Source of the DNA: Bacillota bacterium
GTDB taxonomy: Bacteria; Bacillota; UBA994
DNA: 24,656 nucleotides
Reading direction: 5' to 3'
Assembly: GCA_018725535.1 (NCBI GenBank)
Contig: QLUS01000012.1
Location: 1 to 24,656, forward strand
The translations under genes and the position numbers were made by a program. The notes under the pieces were generated by a model that was not told where the DNA came from, did not search any database, and worked only from the letters and a program-made list of their open reading frames with translations. Below are positions 1 to 7,635 of the stretch, one piece after another (the first letter of the stretch is position 1; every line of letters begins with the position of its first letter).

Positions 1-186
1 GTAGTGCTTCCTCGTTGCTTAGTCCTTCGTCGACTAGGTCGATCATCGCGGCCGTAATAGTTGTCAGCTTTTCGAGCCGTGATGGTGGTCAACTCTTCAA
101 GCGTTGGATCGAATGCCAAGCTTGATCTAAGTATGGTTAAAGCATTTTCCGTTCGGCTGTCCTATTTGATTTTTGTTTTTTGATTT
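1..186. other. Region downstream of csrA with no supported gene
   Basis: This is the left edge of the window and the 3' flank of csrA. No open frame of useful length or clear terminator hairpin is visible; the 20-40 bases after csrA are AT-rich. On the minus strand a short frame from about 88 to the edge could encode LEKLTTITAAMIDLVDEGLS, preceded by a TGA. It has no recognised start or ribosome binding site, so I do not call a gene. The region contains the 25-bp tandem repeat listed separately, which hints at a decayed coding fragment. Confidence 0.5.
52..101. repeat. Two tandem 25-bp direct repeats
   Basis: Positions 52-76 and 77-101 are adjacent 25-bp copies that match at 19 of 25 positions. 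Read on the minus strand they would encode LEELTTITA and LEKLTTITA. Five of the six differences fall at third codon positions of that reading. Because 25 is not a multiple of three, the two copies now lie in different frames. This looks like the relic of a duplicated or frameshifted coding segment, but the parent gene is not recognised. Confidence 0.55.
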
Positions 187-411
187 TTACTTGCTCGTCA
201 GCGGAAAGCGGATAGCCTCCCCCACCTTCACCCCCGCGGCCGACATATTTTCCTCCCGCACTGCATTAAGCAGCTCTTGCCGATAGATAGCAACACCGCG
301 CGGCGCGGTAATGCCTAAGCGCACAGCTTCGCCGCGAATCTCGATTACGGTAAGCTCAATGTCGTTGCCAATCCGCACCTTCTCCCCCACTTTGCGCGCT
401 AGGACAAGCAT
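187..411 (-). CDS. csrA: CsrA, carbon storage regulator / translational repressor
   Basis: CsrA is a small dimeric RNA-binding protein that represses translation by binding GGA motifs near ribosome binding sites. In Gram-positive bacteria its classic target is flagellin mRNA. The 74-residue product opens with the family signature MLVLARKVGEKVRIGNDIEL and continues with VIEIRGEAVRLGITAPRGVAIYR. It carries a slightly long C-terminal tail (AAGVKVGEAIRFPLTSK), within the family's usual range. The ATG shares its first base with the TAA of fliW (TAATG), so the two genes are translationally coupled. It is the last gene of the flagellar operon, next to its protein antagonist FliW. Confidence 0.96.
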   Translation of the reverse strand: MLVLARKVGEKVRIGNDIELTVIEIRGEAVRLGITAPRGVAIYRQELLNAVREENMSAAGVKVGEAIRFPLTSK

Positions 412-842
412 TAGTCATCACTCCTAAAGAGGGGATGGCGCAAGGGATAGCTAGTGTCGTGGAGAACTACCTGTTTGCCTAAGGCCGAACCTACTGCGTC
501 TGACTCAATAACCACAGGGGCAAGCAGGTTCGTTGTGGCGAGCGAGAAGTCACCGCCCGGCACGGAGACAATCGTAAACACGCGGGAGGTTTCACTTAAC
601 TCCGCCGCTTGCTGCGCGAGGGGCACATCGTAGTCGGGAGCAAATTCCGCGACATCAAGCAGCAAAAATGCGGCATCGGCAGCGTGGGTAAACTGGAGCC
701 ATGTGAGGAGCGGTACTTCCGAGGAGAACGGGACAAGTACGGCGCTCTGCCACTCCGGCAGCCCAATAAACCCAGACGGAAAAGAAATGAGGTCATCCGG
801 TTGCACCGTAACCTCACCTAACCTTGAACTATTAACTAACAT
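411..842 (-). CDS. fliW: FliW, flagellar assembly factor and CsrA antagonist
   Basis: FliW binds flagellin and sequesters CsrA, closing the partner-switch that couples flagellin synthesis to export. The product (143 residues from the chosen start) has the family pattern: LISFPSGFIGLPEW near the N-terminus, FLLLDVAEFAPDYDVPL in the middle, and VFTIVSVPGGDFSLATTNLLAPVVI before a short tail. The ATG at 842 is preceded by AGAGGTGAG at good spacing, so I prefer it to the GTG three codons upstream. It overlaps csrA by one base and follows flgL closely. Typical length is about 145-155 residues, so the gene is complete. Confidence 0.94.
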   Translation of the reverse strand: MLVNSSRLGEVTVQPDDLISFPSGFIGLPEWQSAVLVPFSSEVPLLTWLQFTHAADAAFLLLDVAEFAPDYDVPLAQQAAELSETSRVFTIVSVPGGDFSLATTNLLAPVVIESDAVGSALGKQVVLHDTSYPLRHPLFRSDD

Positions 843-853
843 GTCGCTCACCT

Positions 854-1759
854 CTACCTGAGATAATCTAGGAGCGTCGGCTGCAAAACGCGCGCGCTTG
901 CCGCTAAAGCCGCCTGATACACGTGTTCACGTGTGTTAAACTTCATGATGGCTTCCGCCATATCCACGTCTTCAATCTGCGACTTAAGCGCTGTGAGCGT
1001 GACGTGTTGCTCCTCGTAGCGCTGCTCGGTCATCTGCAGCCTGTTGTGGCGCGCGCCGACAACTGCCCTCTCATCCAGCAAGCGGTTAAAGGCCGTCTCC
1101 AGCTCCCCGATGGCTGTTTGCAGGTTACCTGTGCCAAGCAAGCCGTCGCGGACCGCCAAGAGCGAAGCAAACAAGCCGCCAGTGACAAAAAGCGCGTGTC
1201 CTTCGGTGTTTATCTGCATACCAATGCTGCGGATTATTTCGTAGTTCACAGCTCCCTGCCCCGCGCCAACGGCCGCAGGGGTAACCGAAGCGACCAGCCC
1301 ATTTGCACCCTCAGCCATAGTAAAGGGGGCAGCGCCGTGATGCGTACCGCCGAAGAGGTAGCGCGTGCCGTCTAGCGATGTGTTGGATAAAGCTACGACG
1401 TGGCGGATCAACTGGTCTACTTCGCGCGCGTTGTATCTGCGTGCGTTATCCGGCATCGTGCCGTTTGCCCCTGCTAACGCGAGTTCGCGCGCGCGGTGGA
1501 ATGCTTCGCCGACTGTGCCTAACATCGTGTCAGTCAGGCTAAGCCACCCTAGCCCATCGCGCACGTTGGCCTGAAACTGCGCGCTCTCCTCCAGAACGGA
1601 GTTTACGCCCAGAAGCTTTGCAATCCCCACCGGATTGTCTGATGGTTGGCTAATGGCGCGGCCGGACGCCATTTGGCGTTGCGTCCGCTCCAGTTCACGC
1701 AGGCTCAGCTGTAAGTTGCGCATCACGTTGTTCTGCAAAGTGGCATTAGATATGCGCAT
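854..1759 (-). CDS. flgL: FlgL, flagellar hook-filament junction protein (HAP3)
   Basis: FlgL forms the second junction ring between hook and filament, outside the cell. The 301-residue product begins MRISNATLQNNVMRNLQLSL, the flagellin-like N-terminal coiled domain, followed by ASGRAISQPSDNPVGIAKLL. The C-terminus (MAEAIMKFNTREHVYQAALAASARVLQPTLLDYLR) is the matching D0/D1 helix that pairs with the N-terminus in flagellin-fold proteins. GGGAGG lies at proper spacing before the ATG. The length is normal for clostridial FlgL. It sits between flgK and fliW with almost no spacing. Confidence 0.95.
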   Translation of the reverse strand: MRISNATLQNNVMRNLQLSLRELERTQRQMASGRAISQPSDNPVGIAKLLGVNSVLEESAQFQANVRDGLGWLSLTDTMLGTVGEAFHRARELALAGANGTMPDNARRYNAREVDQLIRHVVALSNTSLDGTRYLFGGTHHGAAPFTMAEGANGLVASVTPAAVGAGQGAVNYEIIRSIGMQINTEGHALFVTGGLFASLLAVRDGLLGTGNLQTAIGELETAFNRLLDERAVVGARHNRLQMTEQRYEEQHVTLTALKSQIEDVDMAEAIMKFNTREHVYQAALAASARVLQPTLLDYLR

Positions 1760-1764
1760 GCACC

Positions 1765-3165
1765 CTACCTCCCAAGGTTAATTATTACTTCGAGCGTTTC
1801 GTCTAGCGTAGTGAGCAGCCTCGCGGCTGCTGCGTAGCCATGTTGAAATTGAATCATAGCGGCCATTTCCTCGTCGATCGAAACCCCCATCGCCTCTTGA
1901 CGCCGATTGTGGAGCTGGTTAACCAGTGCATCCTGATTAATGAACATACGCGAGGACTGCTGCGTTTCTACGCCTAGGGCAATAACGAGTGAATTGTAGT
2001 ACCCTTCCAGATTAGTGCCACCGGGCAGCGAGGTGGCATGACGTTGCCGCGATACAGCCAGCGCGTTGCTGCCATCTGCGTGGCCAGCACCGATTGCTCG
2101 CGCGCGAACGAGCGCATGGTTCGCCACTATGTCAGGATTTACCCTAATGAATCTGGCTTCTCGCCCAACAGAGCCGGGGGGGATGACAAAAAAGTCGGCT
2201 CCCAGCGGTGACGGAGGCGTAGTCAATGACTGCCCTGCGGCATGAGCTGTGTTCACCAAGTCACGCAGATTTACGCTCAATGTGTTGACGCGCGCATAGA
2301 ACTCGTCCCGCAGCCAACGCTTGGCTTCGGACAAACCGGCGAGCTGCCCTTGGGTAATGCTGGCAGTGGTCGAGCCATGCCATATGACCTGACCGCCCGC
2401 ATCGACAGCGAGCTCGCTAGCCAGCGTACCCTGCACTAAGTGCCGCCCACCGATTACGACGTCAATTGAGCCGTTAGTTTGCGTGAGCTGTGTAAAGCCA
2501 ATGGTGCGCGCGAGGTCATCAAGCAGCGCGTCGCGGCGGTCTGCTAAGTCATTGGGGCTAAGCCCAGCAGCGACATGGGTGATTATCTGCCGATTGAGCG
2601 CCGCAATTTGCCCGGCAATAGAGTTGACGTCGTTTACCGACATACGCACCTTGGTGTTAAGGTCGCTCAAGGAAACCTCTGTTTGCTCAGCAACCACATT
2701 AAGCAAATTGGCGAGAGTCACACTTGTCTCCACGACTCCTGCACGCGTCGCACCGCTGGTTGGATGCTTGCTTAGTTCCTGCCAAGCGTTCCAGAAGCGT
2801 GAGAATACCCGGCTTAGGCCCGATTCGGTCGGCTCCATCAGTATCTTCTCGACGTGGCTCAGAGCCGCATAGCGCTCGTCCCATTCGCCAAGCTTGCTGA
2901 GCTGCGGCCGAATCTGGTAATCCAAGAAGCTGTCCCGCATGCGGCGAATCTCGCTAATGGTAACGCCCGTGCCGATTTGGCCTGCTTGGGCAGGCCGGTT
3001 AATGGCAGCAATGGGAAAGGGGCTAGTCGTACTAAAGACTGCCTGTTGCCGCGAAAACCCAGGGGTTGAGGCATTGGCTATGTTGTGTGACGTGACATCT
3101 AACGCGGCCTTATGAGCACTGATGCCGCGCCGCGCGATGTTAAAGGCAAAGAATGTCGATGGCAT
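1765..3165 (-). CDS. flgK: FlgK, flagellar hook-associated protein 1 (HAP1)
   Basis: FlgK is the first hook-filament junction protein, exported through the flagellar type III apparatus. The 466-residue product starts with the rod/hook signature FNIARRGISAHKAALDVTSHNIANASTPGFSRQ. It ends with the flagellar C-terminal helix (VSIDEEMAAMIQFQHGYAAAARLLTTLDETLEVIINLGR). AGGAGGTG precedes the ATG. It is shorter than the 500-600 residues of many homologues; the missing length is in the variable outer domain, and both conserved ends are intact. It lies between flgN, its probable chaperone, and flgL. Confidence 0.96.
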   Translation of the reverse strand: MPSTFFAFNIARRGISAHKAALDVTSHNIANASTPGFSRQQAVFSTTSPFPIAAINRPAQAGQIGTGVTISEIRRMRDSFLDYQIRPQLSKLGEWDERYAALSHVEKILMEPTESGLSRVFSRFWNAWQELSKHPTSGATRAGVVETSVTLANLLNVVAEQTEVSLSDLNTKVRMSVNDVNSIAGQIAALNRQIITHVAAGLSPNDLADRRDALLDDLARTIGFTQLTQTNGSIDVVIGGRHLVQGTLASELAVDAGGQVIWHGSTTASITQGQLAGLSEAKRWLRDEFYARVNTLSVNLRDLVNTAHAAGQSLTTPPSPLGADFFVIPPGSVGREARFIRVNPDIVANHALVRARAIGAGHADGSNALAVSRQRHATSLPGGTNLEGYYNSLVIALGVETQQSSRMFINQDALVNQLHNRRQEAMGVSIDEEMAAMIQFQHGYAAAARLLTTLDETLEVIINLGR

Positions 3166-3175
3166 GTGACACCTC

Positions 3176-3505
3176 CTACGCCCGTATATCTACGTTTTTT
3201 CCGGGGCGCACTTTTTTTTGTCCGGAATCTGTATAGCCGTCTTCTTCCACCAAAACACTCAGCACTTTACGCGCATAAACCAAACTCTGTTGCGCTAAAA
3301 GCTGATTTGTTTCTACCAAGGACCTGAGCTCTGCCAGCTTATCCGCCACATCGCCCTCACGCCGCGTTGCAGCGAGATATGCTTCGCATTCTGTCCAGAG
3401 CACTTCCTGCTCACGCACGAGTTCGGATAATTTCTCTAGATCATCTACCAGCATACACTCCTGCTGAGCCCGTAGGTTCTCACTGAGCCTACCTAGCGAG
3501 TCCAT
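3176..3505 (-). CDS. flgN: FlgN-like export chaperone for FlgK/FlgL
   Basis: A 109-residue, largely helical and charged protein with no signal peptide or membrane segment. FlgN-family chaperones of this size bind the C-termini of FlgK and FlgL before export. Sequence identity in the family is low, so the call rests on length, helical heptad-like character (DLEKLSELVREQEVLWTECEAYL) and position directly before flgK. The ATG at 3505 overlaps the flgM stop (TGATG), implying coupling; a GTG one codon upstream is the alternative start. Confidence 0.82.
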   Translation of the reverse strand: MDSLGRLSENLRAQQECMLVDDLEKLSELVREQEVLWTECEAYLAATRREGDVADKLAELRSLVETNQLLAQQSLVYARKVLSVLVEEDGYTDSGQKKVRPGKNVDIRA

Positions 3506-3789
3506 CACTTTGACTCCCGTGTAAGCAGCATGAGTTCAGCCGCAAGCCGCGCCGCAAGCTTCCCCGTATCCACGGCGTAACTACCCTCCGCCAGTTTCGC
3601 CCTTAATTTCGCGACTTTCGCCGCGTCAAAAGGCTCGTCGATAGTCATGGCCTCGCGCAGCATCTTGGCGGCGGCAGAGATAACGATGGCGTCATTCCCT
3701 GCTGGGTTGGCCGGCACTGCCGCTCGTTTAGGCTCCTTCACCGCGTCTAGTGGTCGGCTAAGTGAAGTGCGGTTTACATCAATCTTCAT
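3505..3789 (-). CDS. flgM: FlgM, anti-sigma-28 (sigma-D) factor
   Basis: FlgM binds the flagellar sigma factor and holds back late flagellar genes until the hook is complete and FlgM is exported. The 94-residue product begins MKIDVNRTSLSRPLD. Its C-terminal half (VISAAAKMLREAM...AAKVAKLRAKLAEGSYAVDTGKLAARLAAELM) fits the sigma-binding helices, with the family's 'I..G.Y.vd...iA..l' pattern. I start it at the ATG at 3789 rather than further upstream, because the longer reading runs into cheB and does not resemble FlgM. It lies 11 bases after cheB and overlaps flgN. Confidence 0.92.
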   Translation of the reverse strand: MKIDVNRTSLSRPLDAVKEPKRAAVPANPAGNDAIVISAAAKMLREAMTIDEPFDAAKVAKLRAKLAEGSYAVDTGKLAARLAAELMLLTRESK

Positions 3790-3800
3790 GCTTGCATCCC

Positions 3801-4832
3801 CTATCTGTTTACTGGTGAGGCGAGAAACGCGACAATCTCGCCAAGGCTCAAAGCACGCTCCGTCAACCCCGCTTCCACGACTACGCGTGGCATGCCGTAC
3901 ACAACGCAAGTTTCCTCTGACTCCGCCACAATTTCCGCACCGGCCCGATGTAGTTCCTTCGCCCCCTCCAGCCCGTCCTGCCCCATACCCGTAAGCACAA
4001 TAGCCAAGACGCGCGGCGCAAACGGCAACGCACTGAAAAAAAGGACATTGACGCTAGGGCGCAAGGGTGAGGTGCTATGCTCAGGCGGTAGAATTGAAAT
4101 CGCGGCACGATCTTTTTCGCGCTTTATGGCCGTGTGGCTGCCTGAGGGCGCTATGTACACGCAGCCCGCCCGCAGCGATTGCTGATGTGTAGCCTCCACC
4201 ACCTGAACTTGACTCTGTTGATCAAGTCTTTGCGCCATAGGGCCTGTAAAGCCAATCGGTATGTGCTGCGCTACGACTACAGGCGCGGGGAAATCCGCAG
4301 GGAGTGCAGGTATAATCTTGTGCAGTGCGGCAGGGCCACCAGTAGAGCACCCCATCACCACTAGCTCGTAATTCCATGGGCGGCTGGAGTGATAGCGCCG
4401 TTCGCTAGGAGTGCGCTGTCTCGTTAAGCCGCTGCTCGCTGCAGCGCGGAGTTTTTGCGGCAACACGTCCGCTAGCTCCCGCATGCCTAGGGTGCCCTTA
4501 GGTTTAGCGACCACGTCGATGGCCCCATTCTCTAATGCCTGCAGCGTTTCATTGGCACCCTCAACCGTTAGGCTACTCACCATGATGATGGGAGTTGGAC
4601 GTTCGGCCATAATCTCTTTGAGCGCGGTTAGGCCACTCATTTGCGGCATAGCTACGTCCATGGTGATGACATCGGGCTTAAGCTCACGCGCTTTACGCAC
4701 GGCCTCGCTGCCGTCTGCCGCTGTAGCCACAACCTCCATATCATCCGCCGCATTGATGATGTTTACCAGTAGCTGGCGGATAAAGGCAGAGTCGTCAACT
4801 ACGAGTACGCGCAGTTTAGGCAAAACAATCAT
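3801..4832 (-). CDS. cheB: CheB, chemotaxis protein-glutamate methylesterase
   Basis: CheB demethylates and deamidates chemoreceptors when phosphorylated by CheA. The 343-residue product has a receiver domain (1-125) with acidic pair D13/D14 and phospho-acceptor D59 (DVITMDVAMPQMSGL). A linker is followed by the CheB catalytic domain (about 155-343). The catalytic serine is S163 (GCSTGGPAAL), the histidine H190 (AQHIPIGFTGPMA) and the aspartate D286 (GMGQDGLEG). All catalytic residues are present, so the gene itself looks intact. Its kinase gene, just upstream and overlapping by four bases (ATGA), is interrupted, so CheB may be unphosphorylated in this strain. Confidence 0.96.
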   Translation of the reverse strand: MIVLPKLRVLVVDDSAFIRQLLVNIINAADDMEVVATAADGSEAVRKARELKPDVITMDVAMPQMSGLTALKEIMAERPTPIIMVSSLTVEGANETLQALENGAIDVVAKPKGTLGMRELADVLPQKLRAAASSGLTRQRTPSERRYHSSRPWNYELVVMGCSTGGPAALHKIIPALPADFPAPVVVAQHIPIGFTGPMAQRLDQQSQVQVVEATHQQSLRAGCVYIAPSGSHTAIKREKDRAAISILPPEHSTSPLRPSVNVLFFSALPFAPRVLAIVLTGMGQDGLEGAKELHRAGAEIVAESEETCVVYGMPRVVVEAGLTERALSLGEIVAFLASPVNR

Positions 4833-5519
4833 TGTTGTCTCAAAAGGCCTAACAGCCCTTTCACGTCTAAAATCGGCACAACGCTGCCATCGCCAAGCAC
4901 CGTGGCCCCGGCTAGCTCCCGATTGGCGGTGAAAAATGGGCCTAGAGGTTTGATGACGACTTCTTGCTCACCTAGTAATCGGTCGACCATCAGTGCTACT
5001 TTAGACGAAGCGCCAAAAACGATGACCAAATGTTCTGGGGTCGAGCCCGCGCTAGGCAGTGCTAGCGCCGATGCAAGCGAAACGAGCGGAACAATCTGCT
5101 CGCGGATGACTAAGCAGTCCCGCTGCTGTACCACGCGCACTTCCTTAGGGTCGAGCTTACGCGTTTCGCTGACTGCGGCAATCGGTAAAGCAAAGGAGCG
5201 CCCCTGTACGCTCACTAGAAGAGCTCGAATGATGGCAAGTGTCAGCGGCAGGCGGATAACGAATTCGGTTCCCACATTAAGCTCACTTGTTATCTCAATG
5301 CTACCGCCGAGCTTTTCAAGTTGAGTGCGCACGATGTCCATGCCTACGCCTCGCCCCGACACATCGCTGACTTCGCGGACTGTGCTGAGTCCGGGAGCGA
5401 AGATCAACCCAAAGACTTCCTGTTCGCTGTACCCGCGCAGCTCTTCTTCCGTAACCAACCCTAAACTTAGTGCCTTGCGGCTTACGGCTTCCCTGTCGAT
5501 GCCGCGCCCGTCGTCCTTA

Positions 5520-5529
5520 ATAGAGATAA
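5520..5529. repeat. Left copy of 10-bp target-site duplication
   Basis: ATAGAGATAA here is repeated exactly at 5784-5793, flanking the element. Only one copy is needed to encode the CheA residues VISI, so the second arose on insertion. The length could be read as 9 bp if one terminal base is assigned to the element. Confidence 0.9.
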
Positions 5530-5783
5530 GGGGGTATCCGCTTAGCTCCTCTTTGTTCTAAAAATAGTCGGCTCAGTTAAAAAGCGGCACCTGAGCTTTT
5601 TCGCGATACAAAAATTTTAAGGTTTTCCGAAGAATCTGTTGGTATTGAATCTGCCTTGCCTCTTCAGTCGTAACATCGTTGACACAAAGACAGGGGATTC
5701 TTGTTAATCATCCAAGAAGCCCCTGTCTTTTAGGCGTGGCCGGAATTACTCTTAGAGGGAGAGGAGCTAAGCGGATACCCCCT
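5530..5783. mobile_element. 254-bp MITE-like element inserted in cheA
   Basis: A compact non-autonomous element. It has perfect 23-bp terminal inverted repeats at 5530-5552 and 5760-5782 (starting GGGGGTATCCGC), with weaker pairing about 15 bp further in. It is flanked by a 10-bp direct duplication. The interior is more AT-rich than the host genes and encodes no transposase. It contains a strong 18-bp hairpin (5686-5730) and a smaller GCTCAG/CTGAGC hairpin followed by TTTTT (5571-5601). A 45-codon open frame lies on the minus strand (5573-5707). Terminal GGGGG and a 9-10-bp duplication resemble some IS4-group behaviour, but I cannot assign a family from memory. Confidence 0.9.
5686..5730 (+). 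terminator. Strong hairpin inside the insertion, possible terminator
   Basis: Arms 5686-5703 and 5713-5730 pair over 18 bp with one mismatch around a 9-base loop. On the plus strand the stem ends in TTTT, like an intrinsic terminator. In the cheA direction the tail is TTTGTGTC, a weaker match. The in-frame stop that truncates CheA lies in the loop. It may end transcripts entering the element, or serve the element's own mobility. Confidence 0.6.
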
Positions 5784-5793
5784 ATAGAGATAA
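5784..5793. repeat. Right copy of 10-bp target-site duplication
   Basis: ATAGAGATAA, identical to 5520-5529. Together the two copies bracket the inverted-repeat element and mark the insertion point inside the CheA ATPase domain. Confidence 0.9.
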
Positions 5794-7007
5794 CGACGTT
5801 TGTTTCCTCGTGTGAGGCGGCGAGCACCACGCGTCCAACGGGAGGCTTGTTGAGTATTTGTCGCTCCTCTTTGCCTTCAAGGCCGTGATCAATGGCGTTA
5901 CGCACAATATGAATTAACGGATCGCGCACTTCTTCCACAATGGTGCGGTCAAGCTCCGTTTCTGTGCCAAGCAGCTCAAGTTCCACTTGCTCGGAGCGGT
6001 TCTGCGCGAGGTCGCGCACTAGGCGCGGGAAGGTGCTAAACAGCTGTGCGATGGGGATCATGCGCGCCTTCATAATCTCTTGCTGCAACTCGCTCGTGAT
6101 GCGTCCAAGCTGCCCTGACACGCCAAGCAGAGTCTGCACTTGCTGGTTGTCCTTGCTCGCGCGCTCTAGGTTGCCAACTACGTTAGCCAAGCGATTGCGC
6201 TCAATCACCAGTTCGCCTACCAGATTCATTAGTTTTTCGAGCTTGTTAACATCTACGCGCACGGAGTGCTGCTTGGTGTCCGCGCGCTCCGGCGCCTGCT
6301 TTTCTAGATTAGTCCTGAGTTTGCTAGTAGGCGCAGCAAGACCTGTCACCCGGACATCTTCCACATCACCGTCTTGACCAACGGCTTCACTCAATGCGGC
6401 TGCGTTCTGCTCAGCATGCATCTCTACAACAAAGCTCTGCTCAAACCGCTCCTCTGTGAGGTCTTGTTCTTTAGGTTCGCAGCGCACAATCTCCCCTAGC
6501 TCACGCAGGCGCTTAAGCAGAATAAACGCGCGCACACCCTTCATTACGGTGGCAGTGCGTAAGGTAATTTCCACGCGGTGAGTAGCCGAGGCTGCTGATG
6601 GCGCTATGTCACAGGCAGTGGCCGTCTCTACGAGAGCCTGCGAAAAGCCAGCCAGCGCGGCAACAACCGCTGCAAGGTCATATGTACTCTCTTTGCCCGC
6701 AGCATACACATCATGCTTAATCTGGCGTAAAGCATCAAGCCCTGACAGCAGCGCAGAAAACAGCGCCGGTTCGGGCGTAACCTGACCTTGGCGAAGCAGA
6801 GTTAAGACGTTTTCCATTTGGTGAGCAACGCTAGCCATCTGGGTAAAACCCATCGCTGCCGCGGAGCCTTTGATCGTATGCGCGTCGCGAAACACCTCGT
6901 TAATAAGGCCCGTGTCAGAGGGATGCTTCTCGAATGACACCAAGTTTAGCGCTAGGCGATCTACAATCTCTTCGGCTTCATCAAGAAACAGGCGCAGGTA
7001 ATTGTTG

Positions 7008-7454
7008 TTAACCAAGAACGCTCACCCCCAACTGCGGTTCGGCGGAGAATAGTCTTACGGGGTCAAGCAGGGAAATCAAAGCATCGCCGTGGTGCATCAC
7101 CCCTGTGACAAAAGAAGCGGACGCAAGAGCAGGTGCGGGCGTGACTAGAGCCCCTGCTATATCGCTGACTTCGCTCACCGCGTCGACAATCAGCCCTACT
7201 TTCAGTCCCTCAGAATCGACGATAACGATGCGCGTTCTCTGGGTGTCGGTGCGAGCTGGTAGCGCAAAGCGCTTGTGCAAACATACCACGGGCAAAATCT
7301 GTCCGCGCAAGTTTAGCACCCCTTCGATGAATTGCGGACAGCGCGCAATGGGCGTAATCGCCTCCATGCGCGTTATTTCCTTAACCTGAGCAGTGTCAAT
7401 CCCGTACTGCTCGTCCCCCAGCGAAAAAATAACAAGTTGCAGCCTGTTGACCAT
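7008..7454 (-). CDS. cheW: CheW, chemotaxis coupling protein
   Basis: CheW links chemoreceptors to CheA at the membrane array. The 148-residue product is a single CheW domain: LQLVIFSLGDEQYGIDTAQVKEI, then the conserved IARCPQFIEGVLNLRGQILPVVCL and RIVIVDSEGLKVGLIVDAVSEV. The start at 7454 is preceded by AGGGAGGA; a longer in-frame reading upstream has no CheW similarity and would include the promoter, so I reject it. Its TAA overlaps the start of cheA by eight bases. It is the first gene of the nine-gene operon and is intact, though its partner CheA is disrupted and the adjacent receptor gene is broken. Confidence 0.94.
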   Translation of the reverse strand: MVNRLQLVIFSLGDEQYGIDTAQVKEITRMEAITPIARCPQFIEGVLNLRGQILPVVCLHKRFALPARTDTQRTRIVIVDSEGLKVGLIVDAVSEVSDIAGALVTPAPALASASFVTGVMHHGDALISLLDPVRLFSAEPQLGVSVLG

Positions 7455-7501
7455 AGTGCGTCCTCCCTTTGCTGTGTCATGCGGACATATACATCTTTTT
7501 A

Positions 7502-7528
7502 TCCTCGGCAAGCCGCAGAACACCTTTA
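7502..7528 (-). promoter_or_regulatory. Candidate sigma-D (sigma-28) promoter for cheW operon
   Basis: On the minus strand TAAA (7528-7525) is followed after exactly 15 bases by GCCGAGGA (7509-7502). This resembles the flagellar consensus TAAA-N15-GCCGATAT: the -35 element is perfect and the first five bases of the -10 match. It lies about 50 bases before the cheW start, as expected for a class of genes that FlgM controls. The match is by eye only. Confidence 0.5.
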
Positions 7529-7561
7529 ATTTGCGTGCAAACCTAATCGCGGCGAAATGCA

Positions 7562-7590
7562 TTGACATCAGTTGCCCGGCAAGATAGTCT
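7562..7590 (+). promoter_or_regulatory. Possible sigma-A promoter for the chemoreceptor gene
   Basis: TTGACA at 7562-7567 is a perfect -35 hexamer. The -10 at 17-base spacing, TAGTCT (7585-7590), is poor; GATAGT at 15-base spacing is an alternative. It lies 45 bases before the receptor start in the divergent intergenic region. Weak support overall. Confidence 0.3.
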
Positions 7591-7635
7591 TGACTGGAAA
7601 AGAGGACAGGTACTGAGACGGAGGAATGGGACTTT

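Larger units (their letters stand above)
4829..7015 (-). pseudogene. cheA: CheA chemotaxis histidine kinase, interrupted by a MITE-like insertion
   Basis: CheA passes receptor signals to CheY and CheB. The 5' part (7015 down to 5708) starts at TTG after GGGGGTGAG. It holds the Hpt domain with phospho-site H46 (RDAHTIKG), the dimerisation domain (VNKLEKLMNLVGELVIERNRL) and the N-box of the ATPase domain (VRNAIDHGLE, near residue 373). After NVVISI the frame enters the insertion, gains 24 foreign residues and stops at TGA 5708-5710. The 3' part resumes with KDDGRGID (G1), GRGVGMDIV (G2) and a CheW-like domain, ending at 4829. Removing the 254-bp element plus one 10-bp duplicate joins NVVISI to KDDGRGID exactly and gives a 640-residue CheA. 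As it stands no single peptide carries a complete ATP site. Confidence 0.93.

Noticed and set aside
5708..7015. The 5' part of cheA as a genuine short kinase with a different C-terminus.
   Set aside because: The last 24 residues are encoded by the inverted-repeat element, and the missing C-terminal half lies intact on the other side.
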